Shown here: positions 8,297 through 17,032 of the stretch, piece by piece
How positions within the stretch are numbered: position 1 is the stretch's first letter
Layout: every line of letters starts with the position of its first letter
Source: Streptomyces sp. DH5
GTDB lineage: Bacteria; Actinomycetota; Actinomycetes; Streptomycetales; Streptomycetaceae
Length of the DNA: 64,000 nucleotides
NCBI RefSeq assembly: GCF_020873915.1
Contig: NZ_JAHWGP010000008.1
Coordinates: forward strand, 62,001-126,000
Reading direction: 5' to 3'
Program-made: the position numbers and the translations under genes
Notes under the pieces: model-generated
The model's database searches: none
Told to the model about the DNA's origin: nothing
What the model saw: only the letters and a program-made list of their open reading frames with translations

Positions 8297-9316
8297 CTAC
8301 ACCGGCACGCCCCGCACCGGTGCCGTGGAGCCGCGTACCACCAGTTCGACGGGGATGTCGTCGGCCAAGGGGCTGCGGCCCTCCAGGACGGCCAGCAGCG
8401 CCCCCATCCCCCGCTCTCCGAACAGCTCCGCGTCCAGCCGGACGGTCGTCAGCTCCGGGTCGATCGCCGTCGCCACCGCCAGATCGTCCAGCCCCGTCAC
8501 CGACAGGTCCTCGGGGACCCGCACCCCCGTCCGCCGCGCCGCCTTGTACACCCCCGCCGCCAGCTGGTCGTCGTCGCAGACCACCGCGGTCGGCCGGTCG
8601 CCGGAGTCCAGCGCGGCCTCCGCCACGGCCTCCGCTCCCTTGATCGAGATCGGTGAGCGCGCCGTACGCAACGACGTGCCCGGAACCTCCCGCAACCGCG
8701 CCGCCAGCTCCCGCGCGCGCACCTCGAAGGTCCAGGACGCCACGTCCGCCGCCAGATGCAGGAAGTGGCGGTGGCCCAGACCGAGCAGGTGATCCGTGAC
8801 CTGGCGGACGCCCCCCGCGATGTCCAGGTTGACCGTGGCCGCGCCCACACTGCCCTCCGGATCGCTGTCCAGCATCACCAGCGGCAGCTGGTCGCCGCGG
8901 ATCGCCGTGAGGGCCTCAGCGGCCATGGAGGAGGCGATCACGCCGTCCAGGGCCGCCTGGGCGGAGGCGAAGGGGTCACGGGCGGGGCCGATGCCCTCGG
9001 GGGAGGGGTACAGGACCACGCCGAAGCCGTGCTGGGAGGCGACCCGGGCGGCCCCGGTGTAGACGCCCGCGAAGAACTCAGTGGTGAGCGCGGGCACGAC
9101 CAGCAGGACCGTACGGGTGCGGCCGAGCCGGAGATTGCGGGCGGCCAGGTTCGGACGGTAGCCCAGCGTGCGCGCGGCCTCGCGGACGCGCTCAGCCGTC
9201 GCCGCGGAGACCCGTCCGCGCCACTTGTCGCCGAGGACCAGGGAGACCGCGGCCTGGGAGACTCCGGCGGCCTGCGCGACGTCCCGGCTCGTGGGGCGGG
9301 TACCGGCTCGGGGCAT
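8297..9316 (-). CDS. LacI-family transcriptional regulator
   Basis: A 339-residue repressor-type protein. Residues 8-30 form the LacI helix-turn-helix (TSRDVAQAAGVSQAAVSLVL) and the hinge follows (GYRPNLAARNLR). The rest is a periplasmic-binding-protein-like effector domain ending at VRGVPV. The ATG at 9316 has aaggagcg upstream on the minus strand; the same frame runs further upstream but into the divergent gene. It is divergent from an MFS exporter gene with a palindrome between them, so it most likely represses that transporter and itself. The ligand cannot be told from the sequence; sugars are usual for the family. Confidence 0.9.
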   Translation of the reverse strand: MPRAGTRPTSRDVAQAAGVSQAAVSLVLGDKWRGRVSAATAERVREAARTLGYRPNLAARNLRLGRTRTVLLVVPALTTEFFAGVYTGAARVASQHGFGVVLYPSPEGIGPARDPFASAQAALDGVIASSMAAEALTAIRGDQLPLVMLDSDPEGSVGAATVNLDIAGGVRQVTDHLLGLGHRHFLHLAADVASWTFEVRARELAARLREVPGTSLRTARSPISIKGAEAVAEAALDSGDRPTAVVCDDDQLAAGVYKAARRTGVRVPEDLSVTGLDDLAVATAIDPELTTVRLDAELFGERGMGALLAVLEGRSPLADDIPVELVVRGSTAPVRGVPV

Positions 9317-9358
9317 GGCGGGCCGCTCCTTCGTCTGGACTGGCGAACAGCCGACATG

Positions 9359-9387
9359 GTACGTATGGACACCGAAGTTATACGTAC
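9359..9387. promoter_or_regulatory. Palindromic operator between the LacI regulator and MFS gene
   Basis: Perfect 8-bp arms GTACGTAT (9359-9366) and ATACGTAC (9380-9387) flank a 13-bp spacer in the 93-bp divergent intergenic region. The location fits an operator for the adjacent LacI-type regulator, though typical LacI-family operators are more compact, so half-site spacing is uncertain. Confidence 0.5.
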
Positions 9388-9409
9388 AACGTCCAGTGGG
9401 AGGGGCCGC

Positions 9410-10669
9410 ATGGCCACGGGATACCTGGAGCTGCTCCGGGCACGGCACGCCGCCCGGCTGCTCGTCGGCACGCTCGTGGGGCGGCTTCCGAACGCCACCG
9501 CACCCGTCGCCATCGTGCTGTTCGTGCGCGCGGAGGGCGGCACGTACAGCCTGGCCGGGGCCCTGGCGGCGGTGTACGGCGTCGCCAACGCCGTCGGACA
9601 GCCGGTGCTGGGGAGACTGGTGGACCTGCGGGGACAGCCGCGGGTGCAGTTGCCCGCCGCGGTGCTCTCGGCGCTCGCGATGGCCCTGTTCGCCTTCGTG
9701 GGGATCGGGCAGCCGGCTCTGGCCTACCTCTCGGTCGGCGCGGCGGGACTCTTCACGCCGCCCCTGGAGGGCGGGCTGCGGGCGCTGTGGTCCTCCGTGC
9801 TGCCCGAGGAGGACCACGTCCACCGGGCGTACGCGATGGACGCCGTGGCCCAGGAGGTGATGTTCACCGTCGGACCGCTGCTCGTGACCTTGTGCGCCTC
9901 GTTGTGGTCCGCAGGGGCCGCGCTGCTCGTGCTGAACGGCCTCGGTGTGCTGGGCGCCCTCTCCGTCGTCGTGTCACCGCCCTCGCGCGCCTGGCGGTCG
10001 GCGCCACGCGAGGCGCACTGGCTGGGCGCGCTGCGCTCGCCCGGCCTGCTCGCGCTGCTGGGTGCCTTCCTGGCCGTGGGCATGGCGCTCGGGTCCATCA
10101 CCGTGGCCGCCCTGACGTACGCGGACGAGCACGGCGGCGACCAGGTGTACGGCTGGCTGATGGCGGGGATCGGCCTGGGCGCCCTGATCGGCGGTGTGGT
10201 CTACGGTGCGCGGCAGTGGGTGGGTGAGCCCGCGCGGCGGCTGCAGGTGCTCGTGGCCCTCCTGGCGGTGTGTTACCTGCCGCTGACGCTGATGCCGGAC
10301 GCGGTGGCCATGACGTTGCTCGCCTTGGTCGCCGGGGTCTTCCTCGCGCCGGCCATCGCCTGCGCCTTCGTGCTGGTGGACCGGCACGCTCCGCGCGGGA
10401 CGGTCACGGAGGCCTTCTCCTGGCTGGTGACGACCTTCACGGTCGGCGCGTCGCTCGGAACGGGGCTGACCGGTCCGGTCGTCGAGGCGGGCGGCGCGCT
10501 GTGGGGATTCGTCGTACCGGGTGTCGCGGGCGGCGTGTCGCTGCTGGTCCTGCTCGCCACCGGACGGGTACTGGCGGCTCCCGCCGGGAGAGCGGTGGTC
10601 GCGGCCCATTCGGAAAATGATCCAAATCGTGCTGTCGAACCTCGTTTCAGCTCGGGGGATCGGGCGTAA
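9410..10669 (+). CDS. Major facilitator superfamily transporter
   Basis: A 419-residue integral membrane protein with about 12 hydrophobic segments in two halves separated by a basic cytoplasmic loop (SRAWRSAPREAHW near the middle). The first cytoplasmic loop carries the MFS motif-A-like GRLVDLRGQPR. The ATG at 9410 follows gtgggagggg; the frame remains open upstream but that DNA codes on the other strand. It is likely an exporter or small-solute permease. It is controlled, by context, by the divergent LacI regulator. Its TAA stop doubles as the start of the -10 box of pafA. Confidence 0.88.
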   Translation: MATGYLELLRARHAARLLVGTLVGRLPNATAPVAIVLFVRAEGGTYSLAGALAAVYGVANAVGQPVLGRLVDLRGQPRVQLPAAVLSALAMALFAFVGIGQPALAYLSVGAAGLFTPPLEGGLRALWSSVLPEEDHVHRAYAMDAVAQEVMFTVGPLLVTLCASLWSAGAALLVLNGLGVLGALSVVVSPPSRAWRSAPREAHWLGALRSPGLLALLGAFLAVGMALGSITVAALTYADEHGGDQVYGWLMAGIGLGALIGGVVYGARQWVGEPARRLQVLVALLAVCYLPLTLMPDAVAMTLLALVAGVFLAPAIACAFVLVDRHAPRGTVTEAFSWLVTTFTVGASLGTGLTGPVVEAGGALWGFVVPGVAGGVSLLVLLATGRVLAAPAGRAVVAAHSENDPNRAVEPRFSSGDRA

Positions 10670-10672
10670 TGT
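10667..10672 (+). promoter_or_regulatory. -10 box of a leaderless pafA promoter, overlapping the MFS stop codon
   Basis: TAATGT starts with the TAA stop of the MFS gene and ends 6 bp before the pafA ATG. With initiation 6-7 bp downstream of the hexamer, the transcript would begin at the start codon. No ribosome binding site is visible before pafA, which supports this reading. Confidence 0.5.
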
Positions 10673-10678
10673 TCCCTC

Positions 10679-12040
10679 ATGGACCGCCGCATTTTCGGGC
10701 TGGAGAACGAGTACGGCGTCACGTGCACGTTCAGGGGACAGCGCCGCCTGTCGCCTGACGAGGTGGCGCGGTACCTCTTCCGCCGTGTCGTGTCATGGGG
10801 CCGAAGCAGCAACGTCTTCCTGCGGAACGGCGCCCGCCTCTATCTCGACGTGGGGTCACATCCGGAGTACGCGACGCCGGAATGTGACAACGTGACTGAA
10901 CTGGTCACCCACGACAAGGCCGGCGAGCGCATTCTCGAAGGACTCCTGGTGGACGCCGAACGACGCCTGCACGAGGAAGGAATCGCGGGCGACGTCTACC
11001 TCTTCAAGAACAACACCGACTCCGCCGGCAACTCCTACGGCTGCCACGAGAATTACCTGGTGGCCCGGCACGGGGAGTTCTCACGGCTCGCGGACATCCT
11101 CATCCCCTTCCTGGTGACCAGGCAGTTGCTGTGCGGCGCGGGCAAGGTGCTGCAGACACCGCGCGGCGCCGTGTACTGCGTCAGCCAGCGGGCCGAGCAC
11201 ATCTGGGAGGGCGTCTCCTCGGCGACGACCCGCTCCCGGCCGATCATCAACACGCGCGACGAGCCGCACGCGGACGCCGAGCGCTACCGCCGGCTGCACG
11301 TCATCGTGGGCGACTCGAACATGTCCGAGACGACCATGCTGCTCAAGGTCGGCGCCACCGACCTGGTGCTGCGCATGATCGAGGCGGGCACGGTCATGCG
11401 CGACCTCACCCTGGAGAACCCGATCCGGGCGATCCGCGAGGTCAGCCACGACATCACCGGGCGCCGGAAGGTGCGCCTGGCCAGCGGCCGGGAGGCCTCC
11501 GCGCTGGAGGTGCAGCGCGAGTACTACGAGAAGGCGGTGGACTTCGTCGAGCGCCGGGGCATCCGCACCGGCACCGTGGAGCAGGTGCTGGAGCTCTGGG
11601 GCCGGACGCTGGACTCCATCGAGTCCGAGGACCTCGACCGCATCGGCACCGAGATCGACTGGGTCATGAAGTACAAGCTCCTGGAGCGGTACCGGGCCAA
11701 GCACAACATGACCATGTCGCACCCGCGGGTCGCGCAGATAGACCTCGCCTACCACGACATCCACCGCCGTCGCGGTCTGTACTACCTGCTGGAGAAGAAG
11801 GGACAAGCCGCCCGGATCTGCAATGATTTGAAGATCTTCGAGGGGAAGTCCGTACCGCCGCAGACCACTCGGGCCCGGCTGCGGGGCGACTTCATCCGGC
11901 GCGCCCAGGAGCAGCGCCGCGACTTCACCGTCGACTGGGTGCACCTCAAGCTCAACGACCAGGCGCAGCGCACCGTGTTGTGCAAGGACCCGTTCCGCTC
12001 GGTGGACGAGCGGGTGGAGAAGCTGATCGCCGGAATGTGA
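10679..12040 (+). CDS. pafA: Pup--protein ligase
   Basis: A 453-residue ATP-dependent ligase that joins the C-terminal Glu side chain of Pup to lysines of target proteins. It has the glutamine-synthetase-like fold shared with Dop: the GLENEYGV motif with the ATP/Mg glutamate at the N-terminus, [31 protein letters not shown] and [19 protein letters not shown]. It lacks the Dop-loop found in the gene at 3755. The start ATG has no Shine-Dalgarno and a -10 box directly upstream, so translation is probably leaderless. It is separated from prcBA by the LacI/MFS pair and ended by a terminator at 12087. Confidence 0.97.
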   Translation: MDRRIFGLENEYGVTCTFRGQRRLSPDEVARYLFRRVVSWGRSSNVFLRNGARLYLDVGSHPEYATPECDNVTELVTHDKAGERILEGLLVDAERRLHEEGIAGDVYLFKNNTDSAGNSYGCHENYLVARHGEFSRLADILIPFLVTRQLLCGAGKVLQTPRGAVYCVSQRAEHIWEGVSSATTRSRPIINTRDEPHADAERYRRLHVIVGDSNMSETTMLLKVGATDLVLRMIEAGTVMRDLTLENPIRAIREVSHDITGRRKVRLASGREASALEVQREYYEKAVDFVERRGIRTGTVEQVLELWGRTLDSIESEDLDRIGTEIDWVMKYKLLERYRAKHNMTMSHPRVAQIDLAYHDIHRRRGLYYLLEKKGQAARICNDLKIFEGKSVPPQTTRARLRGDFIRRAQEQRRDFTVDWVHLKLNDQAQRTVLCKDPFRSVDERVEKLIAGM

Positions 12041-12086
12041 GCGAGGCGTTCCCGGAGGGGATCGCGATATTCCCGGAACGTGACAC

Positions 12087-12120
12087 GGGCGCCGTACGTT
12101 ACACCGTGCGGCGCCCTTTT
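12087..12120 (+). terminator. Intrinsic terminator after pafA
   Basis: An 11-bp stem (12087-12097 with 12106-12116, one G-T pair, loop gttacacc) is followed by tttt at 12117-12120. Confidence 0.85.
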
Positions 12121-12179
12121 CACGCCGTAGAGTTGCGCGGACGCCATCCATCAAGATCGATGATTACGAGGCCCCCACC

Positions 12180-13181
12180 GTGCGCCGACGCTCACTCCTC
12201 ATTGCCGTTCCCGCTGGACTGGCCACCCTCGCCGCGTGCGGCGACGACAAGTCCGACTCGGGCGATGCCGGCGACAGCGCGTCGCCCTCGGCGCCCGAGA
12301 CGTCCGCGGCGCCGCCGCCGAAGATCGTGGACGGTCCGCTGCCGGCGATCACGGAGGGCGCGAAGTTCGGTGAGAAGCCGACGGTCGCCAAGGGCAGCGG
12401 CGACCCCTCGGAGGACCTCGCGGTCAAGACGGTCATCGCGGGCGGCGGCAAGACGATCGTGGAGAACGACTACGTCGTCGCCGACTACCTCGGCCAGGTG
12501 TGGAGCACCGCCAAGGTGTTCGACAACTCGTACGACCGGGGGACCCCGCTGGCCATCCAGCTCGCGCCGGGTGCCATCATCGACGGCTGGCGGTACGCGC
12601 TCACCGGCAAGAAGACCGGCAGCCGCGTCCAGATGGCCGTCCCGCCCACCTGGGGCTACGGCGAGCAGGGGAATGCGCAGGCGGGCATCAAGGGCACCGA
12701 CACGCTGGTGTTCGTGGTCGACGTCCGGGACACGTTCAACGCCAGGAGCTCCGCCAAGGGCGGCGAGGTGGCGCAGGACAACAAGGACCTGCCCAAGGTC
12801 GGCACCAACACCGACGGCAAGGCGCCCTCCGTCGACGTGCCCGACACCGACCCGCCGGCGAAGCTCGTCTCCAGCTACGTCCTCGAGGGTGACGGCGAGG
12901 AGGTCGGCGCCGACAGCAGCGTTCTCGTGCAGTACAAGGGCGTCCTGTGGGACGGTGGCGAGGAGTTCGACTCCACGTACGCCCGGGGGCAGCTGACGTC
13001 GTTCTCGCTCCAGCAGGTCGTCAAGGGCTGGGCGCAGGGGCTCACCGGCAAGAAGGTCGGCAGCAGGGTCCTCATCGTCATCCCGCCGGACCTGGGCTAC
13101 GGCGACAACCCGCCGCAGGGCAGCCCCATCAAGAAGGACTCCACGCTGGTCTTCTCGGTCGACCTCCTCGCGAAGCTCTGA
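12180..13181 (+). CDS. Lipoprotein with two FKBP-type peptidyl-prolyl isomerase domains
   Basis: A 333-residue exported protein. The N-terminus MRRRSLLIAVPAGLATLAACG has a twin-arginine-like basic head, a hydrophobic core and a lipobox (LAAC), so it should be lipid-anchored outside the cell. After a Ser/Asp/Ala-rich linker, two FKBP domains follow: about residues 90-185 (VVADYLGQVWSTAKVFDNSY ... GTDTLVFVVDV) and 225-330 (VLVQYKGVLWDGGEEFDSTY ... DSTLVFSVDLL). The second keeps more of the aromatic active-site residues; the first has WRYALTGKKTGSRVQMAVPP. The predicted role is folding of exported proteins. It lies between pafA and a single-domain FKBP gene. Confidence 0.88.
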   Translation: MRRRSLLIAVPAGLATLAACGDDKSDSGDAGDSASPSAPETSAAPPPKIVDGPLPAITEGAKFGEKPTVAKGSGDPSEDLAVKTVIAGGGKTIVENDYVVADYLGQVWSTAKVFDNSYDRGTPLAIQLAPGAIIDGWRYALTGKKTGSRVQMAVPPTWGYGEQGNAQAGIKGTDTLVFVVDVRDTFNARSSAKGGEVAQDNKDLPKVGTNTDGKAPSVDVPDTDPPAKLVSSYVLEGDGEEVGADSSVLVQYKGVLWDGGEEFDSTYARGQLTSFSLQQVVKGWAQGLTGKKVGSRVLIVIPPDLGYGDNPPQGSPIKKDSTLVFSVDLLAKL

Positions 13182-13242
13182 CGCCCCGGGGATGTAAGAC
13201 TGTGCGTGTTCGCCTTTCCGCAGACAAGCAGGAGCGTTAGAC

Positions 13243-13614
13243 GTGAGCATCGACAAGCCCGAGATCGACTTCCCGGGCGGCGAGCCCCCGGCGGACCTCG
13301 AGATCAAGGACATCTGGGAGGGCGACGGCGAGGTGGCGCAGGCCGGCCAGACCGTCACCGTGCACTACGTCGGCGTGGCCTTCAGCACGGGCGAGGAGTT
13401 CGACGCCAGCTGGAACCGCGGCACCCCCTTCCGCTTCCCGCTGGGCGGCGGCCGGGTCATCAAGGGCTGGGACCAGGGCGTGCAGGGCATGAAGGTCGGC
13501 GGCCGGCGCCAGCTGACCATCCCCGCCCACCTCGCCTACGGCAACCAGAGCCCCACCCCGGCGATCAAGCCCGGTGAGACCCTGATCTTCGTGGTCGACC
13601 TGCTCGGCGTCTGA
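13243..13614 (+). CDS. Single-domain FKBP-type peptidyl-prolyl cis-trans isomerase
   Basis: A 123-residue cytoplasmic rotamase of the FKBP12 class. Active-site motifs are VHYVGVAFSTGEEFDASW, FPLGGGRVIKGWDQGVQGM and IPAHLAYGNQ, ending with TLIFVVDLLGV. There is no signal sequence. The GTG start at 13243 is preceded by caggagcgtt. It is 61 bp downstream of the two-domain lipoprotein and followed by a terminator, so the two isomerases could form one transcript. In FK506/rapamycin-type biology such proteins bind macrolides, but nothing here points to that. Confidence 0.93.
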   Translation: MSIDKPEIDFPGGEPPADLEIKDIWEGDGEVAQAGQTVTVHYVGVAFSTGEEFDASWNRGTPFRFPLGGGRVIKGWDQGVQGMKVGGRRQLTIPAHLAYGNQSPTPAIKPGETLIFVVDLLGV

Positions 13615-13635
13615 TCCGACCGGAGTCGATCGTGA

Positions 13636-13673
13636 AGGGCCCATGCCTGTCCGGGCGTGGGCCCTCGGCTTTT
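13636..13673 (+). terminator. Intrinsic terminator after the FKBP gene
   Basis: A 12-bp stem (13636-13647 with 13654-13665, one T-G pair, loop tgtccg) is followed by cggctttt. Confidence 0.88.
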
Positions 13674-13737
13674 GCCGCGCCCTCGCGGAGCGGTACGGTC
13701 ATCGCTCGTAAACACCAAAGGGAGGCGAAGCGCGTCG

Positions 13738-14691
13738 ATGGCCATTGCCAAGGCCGAGCGGCTGATGAACTTGGCGCTGTGTCTGCTCGGGACGCGGCGG
13801 CCGCTCAGCAAGCGTGAGCTGCGCGAGTCCATCGAGGCCTATCTGGAAGCCGGGTCCGACGACTCCTTCAACCGCATGTTCGAGCGCGACAAGGACGACC
13901 TGCGCGAACTCGGACTGGTCATCGAGACCGTCGAGAACCTCGAAGGCGAGACCGGCTACCTCGCCCGCCGCGACAGCAACCGGCTGCCGCCCATCACCCT
14001 CGACGCCGAGGAGGCCGCCGCCCTCGGGCTCGCCGCCAAGGTGTGGCAGCAGGCGCGGCTCGCCGGAGCGGCCAGCGGGGCCCTGCAGAAGCTGCGCGCG
14101 GCCGGCCTTCCCGAGGACGTGGACCCCTACGGCGCCCACGGTGCGCTGGAGCCCCGCATCCCCGTGCACGAGGCCGCGTTCGAGCCGCTGATGCTGGCCT
14201 GCCGCGACCGCAGGCCCGTCGTCTTCGACTACCGCAAGGCCAACGCCGCCCAGCCCGGTCAGCGACACGTCGAACCGTGGGCGCTGGAGTGCTGGCGCGG
14301 CCACTGGTACCTGGCCGGCTGGGACCGCGACCGGGGCGCCGAGCGGGTCTTCCGGCTCTCCAGGATCACCGGCAAGGTGCGCTCGCGCAGCGGCCGTTTC
14401 ACCGTCCCGGTGCCGGACGTCGTCACCGTGCGCGAGACCGTGGCGAGCTGGGCCGGGGAGACCGCCGACCGCTCGGCGCGCATCCGGCTGCGCTCCGACG
14501 CCGGTTACCCCCTTCGGGCGAAGGCCACGACGGTGCGGGAACTCGGCGACGGATGGGACGAGTTGGAGATTCCGTACGGGCACGGGCTGGACGCCTGGCT
14601 GGTGGAGTTCGGCCCAGACGTGGTGGTCATGGAGCCCGCCGAGCTGCGGGCCGACGTGGTGGACCGGCTGCGCGCCGTGGCCAAGGGCTGA
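13738..14691 (+). CDS. pafB: WYL-domain transcriptional activator PafB
   Basis: A 317-residue DNA-binding protein. It has an N-terminal winged helix-turn-helix (AERLMNLALCLLGTRRPLSK... about residues 5-75), a middle WYL domain (WALECWRGHWYLAGWDRDRGAERVFRLSRI, about 180-215) and a WCX C-terminal region. In mycobacteria PafB and PafC form the activator of the LexA-independent DNA-damage response. The ATG at 13738 follows agggaggcg; the open frame extends upstream into the terminator and is not used. pafC starts 18 bp downstream, so the two are co-transcribed. The distance from pafA (1.7 kb, with two FKBP genes between) differs from the tight pafABC cluster of mycobacteria. Confidence 0.95.
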   Translation: MAIAKAERLMNLALCLLGTRRPLSKRELRESIEAYLEAGSDDSFNRMFERDKDDLRELGLVIETVENLEGETGYLARRDSNRLPPITLDAEEAAALGLAAKVWQQARLAGAASGALQKLRAAGLPEDVDPYGAHGALEPRIPVHEAAFEPLMLACRDRRPVVFDYRKANAAQPGQRHVEPWALECWRGHWYLAGWDRDRGAERVFRLSRITGKVRSRSGRFTVPVPDVVTVRETVASWAGETADRSARIRLRSDAGYPLRAKATTVRELGDGWDELEIPYGHGLDAWLVEFGPDVVVMEPAELRADVVDRLRAVAKG

Positions 14692-14709
14692 GGGGGAGCG
14701 GACAAGAAC

Positions 14710-15765
14710 GTGGCAGGCAAACCGGTCAGGCCCGTGAACGCCATCGACCAGACCCGGCGGATGCTGTCCCTGGTGACGTATCTGCGCGAGCGTCCCGGCG
14801 CCCGGATCGAGGACGTGGCGCGCGCGTTCGGCATCACCGAGGACGAGCTGGTCTCCGACCTCGACGTACTGCCCATGTGCGGCACCAGCTTCCGCGGCGG
14901 CGACCTGCTCGACATCGACACCGACGGTGAGCGCATCTGGTGGCACAACCCGGCCGCCCTCGGCGCGGAGGCCGCCGAGCCGCTGCGGCTCGCCGCCGAC
15001 GAGGCGACCGCCCTGCTGGTCGCCGCCCGCGCGGTGGCCACGCTGCCCGGGCTGCGCGAGAGCGACCGGCAGGCGCTGCTGCGCGCGACCGCCAAGGTGG
15101 AGACCGCGGCCGGCGAGGCGGCCGGTGCCAGTTCCCGGCTGTCGGTGACCTTCGAGTCCGAGGGCGGTGTCTTCGCTGACGTCGACCGGGCCATCGCCGA
15201 GCGCCGCAGGCTGTGGATCCGCTACTACTCGCCCGCGCGCGACGAGGTCACCGAGCGGGAGATCGACCCCATCCGCCTGGTCAGCGTCGGCCACACCTAC
15301 GTAGAGGCCTGGTGCCGCCGCTCCGAGGCGCGCCGCACCTTCCGCCTCGACCGGGTCGCCGAGATCAGGATCCTGGACGAGCCGTCCGCGCCGCCCGAGA
15401 TAGAGCTGCGCGACCTGTCGGAAGGACTGGTGCAGCCCGCGGCGGAAGATCCCGAGGTCGTGGTCGAGGTCGCACCGGGAGGCCGCTGGGTCGCCGAGTA
15501 CTACCCGCACGACAGCGCGGACGAGCTTCCGGACGGCGGGCTGCGTATCACCTTGCGCACACCCGACCCGGCCTCGCTCAGGCGGCTGGCACTGCGGCTC
15601 GGCCGCGACGGCCGCATCGTCGAGCCGTCCGGGCTGGCGGAGAGCGCCCGGCAGGCGGCACGCGAGGCCCTGGCGGCGTACGACGGGGTCGAGGCCGCCG
15701 GACGAGCGGGGCCGTGGCCGGCGGTGCGGGAAGGGCAGGACGACAGTCAGGAGCGAGGGCTTTGA
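14710..15765 (+). CDS. pafC: WYL-domain transcriptional activator PafC
   Basis: A 351-residue partner of PafB with the same plan: winged helix at residues 10-80 (TRRMLSLVTYLRERPGARIE), WYL domain (about 165-215, LWIRYYSPARDEVTER ... SVGHTYVEAWCRRSEARRTFRLDRV) and WCX domain to the end. The GTG at 14710 has gagggggagcgg about 10 nt upstream. The PafB-PafC heterodimer is known to direct RNA polymerase to RecA-NDp promoters, and two such motifs are visible in this window (5372 and 18949). Its stop overlaps the start of the next small gene, suggesting translational coupling. Confidence 0.95.
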   Translation: MAGKPVRPVNAIDQTRRMLSLVTYLRERPGARIEDVARAFGITEDELVSDLDVLPMCGTSFRGGDLLDIDTDGERIWWHNPAALGAEAAEPLRLAADEATALLVAARAVATLPGLRESDRQALLRATAKVETAAGEAAGASSRLSVTFESEGGVFADVDRAIAERRRLWIRYYSPARDEVTEREIDPIRLVSVGHTYVEAWCRRSEARRTFRLDRVAEIRILDEPSAPPEIELRDLSEGLVQPAAEDPEVVVEVAPGGRWVAEYYPHDSADELPDGGLRITLRTPDPASLRRLALRLGRDGRIVEPSGLAESARQAAREALAAYDGVEAAGRAGPWPAVREGQDDSQERGL

Positions 15766-16055
15766 GCGAGTCGGCGACCCCTGGGGTACGGGGCATGACG
15801 GCGGCGTCCGCGTTCGCCGGGATGAGAAGCGTGGCCCCGGTGATGTTCCGCGCGGGCTGCCCCGACTGCCGGGAGCGTTTCGAGCTCGCCGCGAGCGCTC
15901 TGCGGCTGGCCATCGGGGCGAGCAGTCGTACGACCTTCTACTCCTTCACCTGCCCGCGCTGCGGGGTCGCCGTGCGCAAGCCGGCGGGGGAGCGGATCGT
16001 GGAGTTGCTGACCGGGGGCGGGGTGCGGACACTGCGGCTGCACTCGACCGTCTAG
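15762..16055 (+). CDS. Small zinc-ribbon protein
   Basis: A 97-residue protein with two Cys pairs, CPDC and CPRC, spaced about 37 residues apart as in a zinc ribbon, followed by a conserved-looking basic tail (GVRTLRLHSTV). The TTG start at 15762 overlaps the pafC stop (ttga) and has aggag 8 nt upstream; an ATG at 15795 is an alternative with a weaker site. I do not know its function. Coupling to pafC suggests co-expression with the PafBC regulators. Confidence 0.65.
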   Translation: MSESATPGVRGMTAASAFAGMRSVAPVMFRAGCPDCRERFELAASALRLAIGASSRTTFYSFTCPRCGVAVRKPAGERIVELLTGGGVRTLRLHSTV

Positions 16056-16058
16056 GCT
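16053..16058 (+). promoter_or_regulatory. -10 box embedded in a stop codon
   Basis: TAGGCT begins with the TAG stop of the zinc-ribbon gene and ends 6 bp before the ATG at 16065. It has the same geometry as the pafA promoter, implying a leaderless mRNA. Confidence 0.45.
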
Positions 16059-16064
16059 CGTCCC

Positions 16065-16259
16065 ATGTTCTGGCCGATGTTCGCGATCGCTGTGGGGTTC
16101 CTGGGGCTTGTGGTGCTCGGGGTGCTCGCCGTCCGGGTGTTCGTCGAGGCGGAGCGGCTGGGCAGGCAGGTCGCGGACTCGGCCCGTCGGATCAGCAGGG
16201 CGGCGGAGGAACTGGAGCGGGCGGCGGACGGGGCGGCGCGGTCCGCCGAGGCACTCTGA
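16065..16259 (+). CDS. Small single-pass membrane protein
   Basis: A 64-residue protein with one transmembrane helix (residues 3-25, MFAIAVGFLGLVVLGVLAVRVF) and a charged helical tail (ERLGRQVADSARRISRAAEELERAADG) that could form a coiled coil. The length and start at a near-leaderless promoter look genuine. Its function is unknown. It is upstream of tatA in the same direction but separated by 440 bp, so a role in Tat export is only a guess. Confidence 0.65.
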   Translation: MFWPMFAIAVGFLGLVVLGVLAVRVFVEAERLGRQVADSARRISRAAEELERAADGAARSAEAL

Positions 16260-16700
16260 GCGGTTCGGCGCGGGGCGCCGGCGCGGTCGGGGCGGTGAGG
16301 CCGCCCACACCGGTGTCGAGCACCGGTGAGGCCGCCCGCACCGGTGCTCGACGACGGCGCGGGACCTGCCGTCCGGGGCTCGGCGGGTGCCCCGCGCCGC
16401 GGCGGAGGCAACCAGCCGGGACCGGCCGCGGGAGCGTCCGCCGACCGGCGGCCGCGGGGCCGGTCACGGGAGGACGTGGTGTCGGCCGGGGCCGCCGTGG
16501 CCTGTCGAGCCACGGGGCGCGGCAGGTACGCTGCTGAGGCGCGGACCGGAGAACGAGGCCCGGACCGCGGACGGGAGTACGCACGGGGATTGCCTCGCGT
16601 TCACCCCTGAGCGTTACGATCGCTGTCAGCACGATCGTTCGGACGCCTGTCCGGCCGATCGGTCGGCACCCCCGCAGCCTCGGTGAGAAGGTAAAGACTT
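16260..16700. repeat. 441-bp gap before tatA with a 23-bp direct repeat
   Basis: No convincing gene. A 23-bp direct repeat (16293-16315 and 16324-16346, 22 of 23 identical, period 31 bp) reads cggtgaggccgccc then accggtg. Further right, ACGATCGC (16616-16623) and ACGATCGT (16631-16638) form a repeated, self-complementary motif near the presumed tatA promoter. The rest is G/C-rich sequence without visible structure. Confidence 0.45.
16590..16620 (+). promoter_or_regulatory. Candidate tatA promoter
   Basis: TTGCCT (16590-16595) and TACGAT (16615-16620), spacer 19 bp, lie about 80 bp before the tatA ATG. The spacer is slightly long. The ACGATCG repeats overlap the -10 side and could bind a regulator. 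Confidence 0.3.
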
Positions 16701-16985
16701 ATGTTCGGTGGCAAGATCGGCGCTCCCGAGATCATTCTCATCCTCGTCGTCGTCATCCTGTTGTTCGGCGCGAAGAAGCTCCCGGACATGGCGCGGTCGC
16801 TCGGCAAGTCGGCCCGCATCCTCAAGAGCGAGGCCAAGGCGATGAAGGAGGACAAGTCCTCCGCCCCTGCCGACCCGCCGGCCCCCGGCGAGGAGTCCTC
16901 GGCGCAGCGCACCATCCAGGCCGCCCCTGGCGACGTGACCAGCTCCCGCCCGGTGGCGGAGCCGACGGACACGACCAAGCGCTGA
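16701..16985 (+). CDS. tatA: Sec-independent protein translocase TatA
   Basis: A 94-residue pore-forming component of the twin-arginine translocase. It has one N-terminal transmembrane helix ([19 protein letters not shown]), then the [19 protein letters not shown] amphipathic helix typical of TatA, and a polar, Pro/Ser-rich tail. The ATG is preceded by gaaggtaaag. It is followed by tatC after 47 bp, the usual actinobacterial order. At least one protein encoded in this window (62028) has a clear twin-arginine signal. Confidence 0.96.
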   Translation: MFGGKIGAPEIILILVVVILLFGAKKLPDMARSLGKSARILKSEAKAMKEDKSSAPADPPAPGEESSAQRTIQAAPGDVTSSRPVAEPTDTTKR

Positions 16986-17032
16986 CGCAGGGCCGGTGAA
17001 CACCGGCCCGCCGCACGAGATGGGAACGTGGG

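Noticed and set aside
7765-8643. Long plus-strand frames between prcA and the LacI gene
   Set aside because: Composition is Arg/Pro/Ala-rich from direct repeats, no binding site or domain is visible, and part runs opposite the LacI gene.
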